A DNA stretch of 8,196 nt from Faecalibacterium sp. UBA1819 (GTDB taxonomy: Bacteria > Bacillota > Clostridia > Oscillospirales > Ruminococcaceae). The stretch spans positions 3,021-11,216 of the forward strand of contig DCEX01000012.1 in the NCBI GenBank assembly GCA_002315015.1. Direction: 5' to 3'. Of the stretch, positions 1 through 5,655 are shown in pieces. The position numbers and the translations under genes were made by a program. The notes below the pieces were generated by a model that had not been told where the DNA came from, searched no databases, and saw nothing but the letters and a program-made list of their open reading frames with translations. Positions within the stretch are counted from its first letter, which is position 1. Each line of letters begins with the position of its first letter.

Positions 1-92
1 TTCAGCTTAGCAATATATCTGTCTAACTTAACATGAACATTAAACGAAGGCTCTGCGCTTAAATCTACGGTCATATACTCATATCTTTTCAT
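1..92 (-). CDS. Partial small protein of unknown function, N-terminus only
   Basis: An ATG at 92-90 on the minus strand opens a frame that stays open to the left edge, so only about 30 residues are visible. The protein begins MKRYEYMTVDLSAEPSF and continues with a lysine-rich, helix-like stretch. An AAAAGGAGA ribosome binding site lies at 107-99, six bases before the ATG, and a SigA-like promoter lies just upstream. The MKxYEY opening is reminiscent of small DUF4177-like proteins, but too little is visible to assign a family. It lies on the same strand as the HTH_16-like regulator and is probably part of the same ICE-type module. In Tn916-like elements, excisionase and integrase genes follow in this direction. 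That they lie just outside the window is inference. No function is assigned. Confidence 0.6.
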   Translation of the reverse strand, partial: MKRYEYMTVDLSAEPSFNVHVKLDRYIAKL

Positions 93-132
93 TTCTAATC
101 TCCTTTTCAACTTTCAATTTGTCGCTGGCTTT

Positions 133-161
133 ATTATACTATGGCTGCTTACTTATTGGAA
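133..161 (-). promoter_or_regulatory. Candidate SigA promoter for the left-edge partial gene
   Basis: On the minus strand a perfect TATAAT -10 box occupies 138-133. A weak -35 box, TTCCAA, lies at 161-156, and the spacer is 17 bases. Transcription would start near 126, about 34 bases before the ATG at 92. The partial gene may therefore be expressed separately from the regulator upstream of it. The call rests on consensus matching by eye. Confidence 0.5.
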
Positions 162-221
162 TAGATGAATTGTAAACTTGTTGGGGAAAATCGCTAATGG
201 CAGCCGGTGTTCGTTCCTTGC

Positions 222-419
222 TTATCGGTCAAAGCGAAACTTGAACAGCGCGGCGATTAGCTTCTGCTTCACATATTCCTCAACCTCGGCGTTGACTTTC
301 CCGTGTACTTTGGAACAGTAGCGGATATATCCGGCGTAGTGGGAAAGAACGGTGTCGATTGCGTCCGGGTCGCCCTCATGGGCTTTGACGATTGTTTCAT
401 AAGGGAGAAGTTTACTCAT
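222..419 (-). CDS. Small ICE-type helix-turn-helix protein (Tn916 Orf8-like, HTH_16)
   Basis: This 65-residue protein has the pattern of the short helix-turn-helix proteins found in Tn916-type and related conjugative elements. It opens with a segment of the form LPYETIVKAHEGDPDAIDTV, then HYAGYIRYCS. It ends in a basic helix followed by LIAALFKFRF. The same spacing (xFxTIxKAxxGDxxAxxxVLxHYxxYI and a closing AxLxFxxx) is characteristic of the family, and 65 residues is close to its usual length. In Tn916 the equivalent ORF sits beside a sigma-factor-like regulator and upstream of xis and int, so a regulatory role in element excision or transfer is likely but not shown here. A GGAGGG ribosome binding site lies at 433-428. 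The ATG overlaps the stop codon of the preceding frame (412-414), suggesting translational coupling. Confidence 0.75.
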   Translation of the reverse strand: MSKLLPYETIVKAHEGDPDAIDTVLSHYAGYIRYCSKVHGKVNAEVEEYVKQKLIAALFKFRFDR

Positions 420-567
420 AGCGTTTTCCCTCCATAAGCCGCCGCAGCCGCTTCAAAGCAAGCTGGATATGCCGCCCCGCATTATTATCAGAGAGGGGGA
501 ATTTTGCAGCGCACCCTTTCTTTGCGTTAAAACGGAATAACCCCGCTTTTTCAGGAATATAGATAGG
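412..567 (-). pseudogene. C-terminal stub of a gene upstream of the HTH_16 gene
   Basis: On the minus strand an open frame runs from a TGA at 570-568 to a TAA at 414-412, about 51 codons, with no ATG and no ribosome binding site. Its product would end in the basic helix LALKRLRRLMEGKRYE. Three points suggest that it was once coding: its stop overlaps the start of the HTH_16-like gene, it contains that gene's ribosome binding site, and it has a helical, arginine-rich tail. In Tn916-like elements this place is occupied by a sigma-factor-like regulator (Orf7), but I cannot recognise that family from this stub. The 5' part is missing and the sporulation gene begins on the other strand only about 30 bases beyond it. 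I read it as a truncated remnant. A spurious frame remains possible. Confidence 0.4.
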
Positions 568-598
568 TCAGAACACCTGAAAGGGGCGACAAGGGAAT

Positions 599-2116
599 AT
601 GGAGCTGAAAGTGTACAAAGATAACGTCAGCGCGGCCCAGTTAATTTGCGAAACGAAGCTGGAGCTGCCGCTGGAAACGGAATTTTTAATTCCAGATTAT
701 CTGCCGCAGGTTTTTAAAGTGGTCAAGTGTATGGTGATTCCGGTTGTTTTGCAAAAGCAGATTTCACCGGGCCGTTTAAACGTAGAAGGATACCTGCGCT
801 GTATTGTATTTTATCAGGCCGAGGGCAGCGGCGATTTGTGCCAGACCGAGCAAAAGGTGCCGTTTTCCAAGCAGGCAGACTGCCGCCAAGGAGAATATGA
901 CTATGCTTGTGCGCCGGTGGAAATCGGCGGCGAAGTAGAATATGTCAACTGCCGCGCATTGAGCGGAAGAAGAATGGAAGTGCGCGGGGCGTTTGCGCTT
1001 TCGGTACGCGCTTGCGCCTATCGCCGCAGTGATGTCATTACCGCGCTGGACGGCGAGTATGTCTACCCCAAGTCGGAAACACTGCAAACGGCTCAAATGG
1101 CAGGTATGGCGGAAAAGATTTTAACCGCCGAAGGTGATATTGCATTTGAGGGTGAGCCGGAAGTAATCTTGCACACACAGTGCAGCTCTACAATGGAAGA
1201 AGTGAAGCTGCTTTCCGGTAAAGCTGTGGTGAAGGGGACAGTACAAGCGCAAGTGATTTACCGCGCAAAAGGCAGTGAAGAACTGCTGAAAACCACCGCA
1301 GACATTCCCTTCCATGAAATTTTGGATATGGAACACGCCGACGAACAGTGCCGCGCTGTTGCAATGCTCAATGCCTGCGGCTGCACCATCACCGGCACAG
1401 AAGACGACAAAACACAGCTTGCCGTTACCGCCGCATTAACGGTAAGGGCTTGGAAAGACATTGAGCTTTGTGTGGTGCAGGATGCGTTTTCCTCTCAGCA
1501 GGAAATGGAGCTGGAAACCGCGCAAACACCGCTGGAACAAGTGTATGAGCCGCTGGATGAACACGTCAGCGCTTCGGTATCCGGGCAGCTTGCAGATGCC
1601 GAGAGCGAGGTGCTGATGGCGCTGGCAACGCCCTTGAGTGTGGAGCTGTTGGAAAATCAGGAGCAATGTGTATTGCGCGGCCGCGTGATGGCGCATGTAT
1701 TTTGCCGCAACTCTGCCGGGGAAATTGACTGCTATGATAAAGTATGCGAGTATACGGTGGAGCGTGAACTTACCTGCCGTGCCGCAGAGATTTGCCTGTT
1801 GTGCCAGACGGATGCCGTTTCCGTTCGTGCCGAGAAAAACGGTGCAGAGCTGACCGCACAGCTGGAATTAAAGGTAACCGGCTTTTTATCTATGGTGCGC
1901 GCAACTACTACCTTAGCCCAGGTGCAGTTAACAGAAGAACCGATCCATAAGGAAAATGCCCCCGCGCTGTATCTCTACTTTGCGCAGGAAAACGAAGCAA
2001 TTTATGAAATTGCAAAGCGCTACCATGTTTGCCCGGAGGCTCTTTGCGAAATCAATCATTGTGCCCAAGGCGTGCTGGAAGAACCCAAGCGTTTGCTGGT
2101 GCCGCGCGGAATGTAA
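599..2116 (+). CDS. sipL: SipL/SpoVID-like spore coat morphogenetic protein (SPOCS repeats plus C-terminal LysM)
   Basis: A 505-residue protein predicted to anchor the spore coat by binding SpoIVA at the forespore surface. Three stretches fit the SPOCS (DUF3794) pattern, in which a strand is followed by VxGxxxxxVxY and a xxPF turn. They lie at about residues 38-105 (GRLNVEGYLRCIVFY), 187-250 (KAVVKGTVQAQVIYR) and 345-400 (CVLRGRVMAHVFCR). Residues 456-503 look like a LysM domain: YxxAxExxAIYEIAKRYHV, then an LxxIN-type segment and LLVPRG at the end. SPOCS repeats with a terminal LysM are the layout of Clostridioides SipL, the counterpart of Bacillus SpoVID. Both bind SpoIVA, which is the next gene, 16 bases downstream. 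The ATG at 599 follows AAGGGG (581-586) and AAGGG (591-595). The protein contains 23 cysteines. Domain limits are estimated by eye. No clear SigE promoter is visible upstream. Confidence 0.85.
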   Translation: MELKVYKDNVSAAQLICETKLELPLETEFLIPDYLPQVFKVVKCMVIPVVLQKQISPGRLNVEGYLRCIVFYQAEGSGDLCQTEQKVPFSKQADCRQGEYDYACAPVEIGGEVEYVNCRALSGRRMEVRGAFALSVRACAYRRSDVITALDGEYVYPKSETLQTAQMAGMAEKILTAEGDIAFEGEPEVILHTQCSSTMEEVKLLSGKAVVKGTVQAQVIYRAKGSEELLKTTADIPFHEILDMEHADEQCRAVAMLNACGCTITGTEDDKTQLAVTAALTVRAWKDIELCVVQDAFSSQQEMELETAQTPLEQVYEPLDEHVSASVSGQLADAESEVLMALATPLSVELLENQEQCVLRGRVMAHVFCRNSAGEIDCYDKVCEYTVERELTCRAAEICLLCQTDAVSVRAEKNGAELTAQLELKVTGFLSMVRATTTLAQVQLTEEPIHKENAPALYLYFAQENEAIYEIAKRYHVCPEALCEINHCAQGVLEEPKRLLVPRGM

Positions 2117-2132
2117 GAGGAGGAAATGATTT

Positions 2133-3602
2133 ATGGAACGTTACAGTGTATATCAAGACATTGCGGCGCGCACCGGGGGAGATATTTACTTGGGCGTGGT
2201 CGGCCCGGTGAGAACCGGAAAAAGCACGTTTATCAAGCGCTTTGTGGAGCTGATGCTGCTGCCCGAAATTCAAAACGAGTCCTTTGCCAAACGCGCGAAA
2301 GACGAGCTGCCTCAGTCGGCGGCGGGAAGAACGATTATGACCACCGAGCCCAAGTTTGTGCCGGAACAAGCGGTGACCGTTTCGATGGAGGACGGCGGAG
2401 AGTTTCGCGCCCGTTTGATTGATTGTGTGGGGTACATGGTAAAAGGGGCAATGGGTCAGGCCGAGGCAGGCCGTCCGCGCATGGTAAAAAGCCCTTGGTT
2501 TGAAAATGAGGTAGCGTTTGACATTGCCGCCGAAACAGGCACCAAAAAAGTGATTTGTGAACATTCCACCGTGGGCGTTGTGATGACGACAGACGGAAGT
2601 ATCAGCGATTTGCCCCGCGCCGCTTATGAGGAAGCCGAGCAGCGTGTGATTGAGCAGTTACAGGAGATTCAAAAGCCTTTCGTGATTTTGCTTAACTGCG
2701 TCAAGCCCGACTCTCTGGAAGCAATGACGCTTGCTGACGAGCTGAGCGAAAAATATCAAAAGCCCGTCATGCCGATTTCCTGTGTCGATATGACACAGGA
2801 CACGATCATGGAGGTGCTGCGCCGGCTGCTGTACGAATTCCCCATTCGGGAAGTGGGGTTTGCGATGCCCTCGTGGGTCACTATGCTGGAAAAAGACCAC
2901 TGGCTGCAAAAAAGCGTATATGAAGCAGCGCAGCAGTATGCGCAGAATCTGGATGTCATGGCCGATTTGCAAAAAGCGCAGATGGAGTGTGAATATATTC
3001 AGGGCGCAGGCGTGAAAAGCATGGACTTGGGCACGGGCAGCGCTGTGATGGAGGTCACTTTAATCCCGGATATTTTCTACCGCGTGTTAAGCGAAACCAC
3101 CGGGCTTGAAATTTCCGACGAGGCAGGCTTGATGCCGTGTGTGATTGAGCTTGCCAAAGTGAAAGAAAAGTACGATAAAATTGCTTCTGCGCTGGAACAG
3201 GTGAATGCAACGGGCTATGGCATTGTCATGCCGGGCATTGATGAGCTGAAGCTGGAAGAGCCTGAAATTATGCACCAGGGAGGACGCTATGGCGTGCGCC
3301 TTCGTGCAAGTGCTCCTTCCATTCACATGCTGCGTGCTGATATTTCTACGGAGGTTGCCCCTGTGGTGGGCAGCGAGCGACAATCGGAGGAGCTGGTCAG
3401 CAGCCTTTTGGCCGATTTTGAGGAAGACCCGGTCAAGATTTGGCAAAGCAATATTTTTGGCAAAAGCTTGCATGAGCTGGTAAACGAAGGATTGCAGAAC
3501 AAGCTGCTGCACATGCCGGCCGACGCCCGTTCCCGTATTCAGGAAACGGTGGAACGTGTTATCAATGAAGGTTGTTCGGGCTTGATTTGCATTATTCTTT
3601 AA
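2133..3602 (+). CDS. spoIVA: Stage IV sporulation protein A, coat basement-layer ATPase
   Basis: SpoIVA is a cytoskeleton-like ATPase of the mother cell. It polymerises irreversibly on the forespore outer membrane and forms the platform on which the coat assembles. The 489-residue product is collinear with Bacillus subtilis SpoIVA as I recall it (about 492 residues). The Walker A motif GPVRTGKST lies at residues 24-32 with K30. A TTEPKFVP segment carries T70 and T71, which align with the sensor threonines. The Walker B-like RLIDCVGY has D97. Further family signatures are DELPQSAAGRTIM near residue 60, EHSTVGVVMTTDGSI, and the extreme C-terminus GLICIIL, the part needed for membrane targeting in B. 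subtilis. The ATG is preceded by GAGGAGG at 2117-2123 with nine bases of spacing. It follows the SipL-like gene by 16 bases, so co-transcription is likely. Nothing appears truncated and all key ATPase residues are present. Confidence 0.97.
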   Translation: MERYSVYQDIAARTGGDIYLGVVGPVRTGKSTFIKRFVELMLLPEIQNESFAKRAKDELPQSAAGRTIMTTEPKFVPEQAVTVSMEDGGEFRARLIDCVGYMVKGAMGQAEAGRPRMVKSPWFENEVAFDIAAETGTKKVICEHSTVGVVMTTDGSISDLPRAAYEEAEQRVIEQLQEIQKPFVILLNCVKPDSLEAMTLADELSEKYQKPVMPISCVDMTQDTIMEVLRRLLYEFPIREVGFAMPSWVTMLEKDHWLQKSVYEAAQQYAQNLDVMADLQKAQMECEYIQGAGVKSMDLGTGSAVMEVTLIPDIFYRVLSETTGLEISDEAGLMPCVIELAKVKEKYDKIASALEQVNATGYGIVMPGIDELKLEEPEIMHQGGRYGVRLRASAPSIHMLRADISTEVAPVVGSERQSEELVSSLLADFEEDPVKIWQSNIFGKSLHELVNEGLQNKLLHMPADARSRIQETVERVINEGCSGLICIIL

Positions 3603-3659
3603 AAAATTTCCATGTGAGCCACTGAAAGCAATTTGCAAATACAAAAAGTGTTCTTTTCC

Positions 3660-3696
3660 AAGCAGCTGTGCTTTATCAGCTGCTTGTTTTTTGTTT
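3660..3696 (+). terminator. Rho-independent terminator after spoIVA
   Basis: A perfect 9-bp stem, AAGCAGCTG (3660-3668) pairing with CAGCTGCTT (3677-3685), encloses an 8-base loop and is followed by G and a run of six T. It lies 57 bases after the spoIVA stop and ends the sporulation operon. Confidence 0.9.
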
Positions 3697-3719
3697 ACAA
3701 ATAAGAAAAATGTTATGAT
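3691..3719 (+). promoter_or_regulatory. Candidate extended -10 promoter overlapping the terminator T-tract
   Basis: TTGTTT (3691-3696) is separated by 17 bases from TATGAT (3714-3719), which has an extended TG at 3711-3712. The -35 box lies within the T-rich tail of the spoIVA terminator. It would drive the sulfatase gene as an alternative to, or together with, the stronger match immediately downstream. Confidence 0.35.
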
Positions 3720-3748
3720 TGACAAAAGATTTTCATTTTAAGTAAAAT
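3719..3748 (+). promoter_or_regulatory. Candidate SigA promoter of the sulfatase gene
   Basis: A perfect -35 box TTGACA (3719-3724) and a -10 box TAAAAT (3743-3748) are separated by 18 bases. Transcription would start near 3755, giving a leader of about 75 bases before the ATG at 3831. No operator-like repeat is obvious around it. Confidence 0.6.
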
Positions 3749-3830
3749 ATTCTGGTAAAACAGCCTTTGCCTTTCCTTTGTTTGACAGATGCTGCAATTC
3801 AATAGCAAAATGGGCTGCGGAGGGAATAGA

Positions 3831-5303
3831 ATGAAAAATATCTTGTTTATCTTGTGCGATCAGCTGAGAAAAGATTCTTTAGGCTGCTATGGCAATCCAT
3901 ATGCTGTAACGCCGCATTTGGACGTGTTGGCCAGGCGCTCGACGCGCTTTAGCAGGAATTATGTTGCGAATCCAATTTGTATGCCAAACCGTCACTCTCT
4001 TTTCAGTGGAATGTACCCCAGAAATCACGGTGTGTGGACAAATGGGCTGCTGGTGCCCGATTGCGGCGACAACTTAATGCACCATCTGTCAAAGCACGGG
4101 TATCAAACGGCCAGTATAGGAAAAATTCACTTTGAGCCGGATGGATGTTCTGCCGAGTGCGGCAGCATGGAGTCGGAAGATTTGTGGCAGAAAAACCCGA
4201 AAATGAACGATTTTCACGGCCCGTTTTGGGGGTTTGATTATATTGAATTGGCAGACAAGCACCATGGAACGAGCGGGCATATGACAGAATGGTTTCAAAA
4301 AAAGGGTGGAACACAGGAAATGTACCGCACACGCTGTCATCCGCTGGATACGCAAACAGGGGTAGATCCGGTTGCCGAAGAGCTGCACTCCTCGGCATTT
4401 GTGGGGGAGAGAATGTGCCATTATTTAAAGCACATACGGGCCCAGGATAAACCTTTTTTTGCAGTGGCCAGCTTTCCAGACCCGCATCACCCTTTTATTG
4501 TACCGGAGTCCAGTGCGAAAAGATGGGACGGAAGACCTACCAAAGAGCCGGTGGGAAGCCCAGAGGATTTACAGGGAAGGCCAGCACGCTACTTGCAGCA
4601 ATTTCGTGGAGAGTGGAGCCGGCAGGGCCCAAAACAAGCGCAGCATCCGCACGGTTTGCCCAACGAGCTGACGCAGCAGCGCCTGGAAGCTACCTATGCT
4701 ATGGTAGAAATGATTGACACACAAATTGGAAACATCCTGCAAACACTTGACGAATTGAACCTAACAAAAGATACGATTATTGTATTCACGTCAGACCATG
4801 GGGAGTTGCTGGGAGATTTTGGCTTGTGGACGAAGGGGCCGTTTTTCTTTGAGGGCTTAGTGAGTACGCCGCTGCTCATCTCTGTGCCGGAATGTACAAA
4901 CGAAAAAGTAAACGATTGTCTGTTTTCGGCGGTTGATTTAGCGCCTACTCTGTGCGGCTTGCTCGGCTTGCCGGTGCCTTATTACTGCGACGGCATTGAC
5001 CAGAGCGAACTTTGGCGTGAAGGCGCCAAAACACCTTGCCGGAAAGCTTGTTTGATAGAATATCGAAACGGTTATGGTGCAAAGGATTGTAACTACAAGG
5101 TGCTGGTAACACAGCAATACAAATATGGGTACAGTCAGCTGGGTGAAATGGAATTAACCGACTTGTGCAATGACCCATTGGAAAAAGCAAATCAAATGAA
5201 TGATGCAAAATACAGTGCGGTATCCGAGGAGATGCTCCACCTTTTGATGCAGGAACTTTTAAAAACGGAAAGCAAGCGGCCGCGGCAGGTGTCATTGGCG
5301 TAA
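3831..5303 (+). CDS. Cysteine-type (type I) sulfatase of the alkaline-phosphatase superfamily
   Basis: Predicted to hydrolyse sulfate esters; the substrate cannot be read from sequence. The signature CMPNR lies at residues 50-54 and fits the CxPxR formylglycine motif, in which C50 must be oxidised post-translationally. In an anaerobe a radical-SAM maturase (anSME) would do this, and none is encoded here. Metal and active-site candidates are D10-Q11 in the N-terminal ILCDQLRKDSLGCYGN, D217-H219-H220 in DPHHPFIVP, and D322-H323 with K335 in TSDHGELLGDFGLWTKG. The C-terminal LTDLCNDPLEKANQMND matches the family's closing strand. No signal peptide or lipobox is seen, so it is probably cytoplasmic. 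I chose the ATG at 3831 because GGAGGG (3819-3824) lies six bases before it and the conserved MKNILFILCD begins there. An in-frame ATG at 3789 would add 14 atypical residues and has no ribosome binding site. The product is 490 residues. It stands alone between terminators. A phosphonate monoester hydrolase-like activity is a less likely alternative. Confidence 0.88.
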   Translation: MKNILFILCDQLRKDSLGCYGNPYAVTPHLDVLARRSTRFSRNYVANPICMPNRHSLFSGMYPRNHGVWTNGLLVPDCGDNLMHHLSKHGYQTASIGKIHFEPDGCSAECGSMESEDLWQKNPKMNDFHGPFWGFDYIELADKHHGTSGHMTEWFQKKGGTQEMYRTRCHPLDTQTGVDPVAEELHSSAFVGERMCHYLKHIRAQDKPFFAVASFPDPHHPFIVPESSAKRWDGRPTKEPVGSPEDLQGRPARYLQQFRGEWSRQGPKQAQHPHGLPNELTQQRLEATYAMVEMIDTQIGNILQTLDELNLTKDTIIVFTSDHGELLGDFGLWTKGPFFFEGLVSTPLLISVPECTNEKVNDCLFSAVDLAPTLCGLLGLPVPYYCDGIDQSELWREGAKTPCRKACLIEYRNGYGAKDCNYKVLVTQQYKYGYSQLGEMELTDLCNDPLEKANQMNDAKYSAVSEEMLHLLMQELLKTESKRPRQVSLA

Positions 5304-5337
5304 ATATTTAACGCAGCAACATTCAATTTGGATGATT

Positions 5338-5400
5338 AAAAAGTAAAATCTCTGATAAACAGCACACGAAAATTGTGCAGCATCAGAGATTTTACTTTTT
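5338..5400. terminator. Long bidirectional hairpin terminator after the sulfatase gene
   Basis: The 19-base arms at 5338-5356 and 5382-5400 are perfectly complementary. Each starts or ends in five A or T (AAAAAG and CTTTTT), so the hairpin can act as an intrinsic terminator on either strand. A smaller inner stem, GCACA (5362-5366) with TGTGC (5374-5378), extends the structure after asymmetric internal loops. It begins 35 bases after the sulfatase stop. Confidence 0.85.
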
Positions 5401-5473
5401 GGGCATGTTCATTGGAATGGAAAAAGAACGGGGAGAAGATTGATACGAAAAGCGACAAATTTAGCATTATGAA

Positions 5474-5502
5474 TTGATTATTTTTGCAAAATATAGTATC
5501 AT
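5474..5502 (+). promoter_or_regulatory. Candidate SigA promoter of the glycan operon
   Basis: TTGATT (5474-5479) and TATCAT (5497-5502) are spaced by 17 bases in an AT-rich stretch after the preceding terminator. Transcription would start near 5509, leaving an untranslated leader of about 145 bases before the dehydratase start codon. Confidence 0.6.
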
Positions 5503-5508
5503 AGACTA

Positions 5509-5655
5509 AATATAAGTAAAAAATAAGTCAAGAGCTTTGTTGAAATAGATGCCTCTTTCCGGTGAGGGAGAGAGCAGGGCTGAGAAATGTATGGTTACGT
5601 TAGGTTATCTCACGCCCCGGAACATGAAATAATAAAAGATTGGTGATTCATTTTG
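5509..5655 (+). promoter_or_regulatory. Structured 5' leader RNA of the glycan operon, class unknown
   Basis: The untranslated stretch contains a nested stem. TTCCG (5557-5561) pairs with CGGAA (5618-5622). Inside it GGGCTGAGA (5577-5585) pairs with TCTCA (5608-5612) and GCCC (5614-5617) around one bulged C, with a 22-base loop containing GGTTACGTTAGGTTA (5593-5607). A competing hairpin can form between CTCTTTCC (5553-5560) and GGGAGAG (5566-5572), using the same TTCC. There is no T-run after the stem, so it is not a simple terminator. It ends about 33 bases before the start codon. I recognise no known riboswitch core. Its position suggests regulation by RNA structure, an antitermination signal or a cis-acting RNA, but this is inference. 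The rest of the 352-base gap after the sulfatase gene holds only the terminator and promoter described separately, and a 12-codon frame without a ribosome binding site. Confidence 0.45.

Noticed and set aside
2126..2422. ATG-initiated frame starting seven bases before the spoIVA start
   Set aside because: It shares the GAGGAGG site, but its ATG is very close to that site and its product is arginine- and glycine-rich without recognisable motifs, while the spoIVA frame matches the family from its first residues.
2052..2564. 170-codon minus-strand frame across the sipL-spoIVA junction
   Set aside because: It covers the intergenic ribosome binding site and the Walker A region of spoIVA in antisense. 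The product is atypical and rich in histidine and arginine, with no family motif.
3789..3830. Earlier in-frame ATG giving the sulfatase 14 extra residues
   Set aside because: It has no ribosome binding site, and the extra residues do not fit the family. GGAGGG placed six bases before 3831 favours the later start.
5405..5443. 12-codon frame (MFIGMEKERGED) after the long hairpin
   Set aside because: It has no ribosome binding site, starts directly after a terminator and precedes the promoter candidate. It is most likely chance.
5541..5625. Leader RNA as a known riboswitch (TPP, FMN, SAM, cobalamin, c-di-GMP, THF, preQ1, guanidine, fluoride)
   Set aside because: None of the conserved core sequences I know for these classes is present, so no class was assigned, although the structure itself is kept as a finding.
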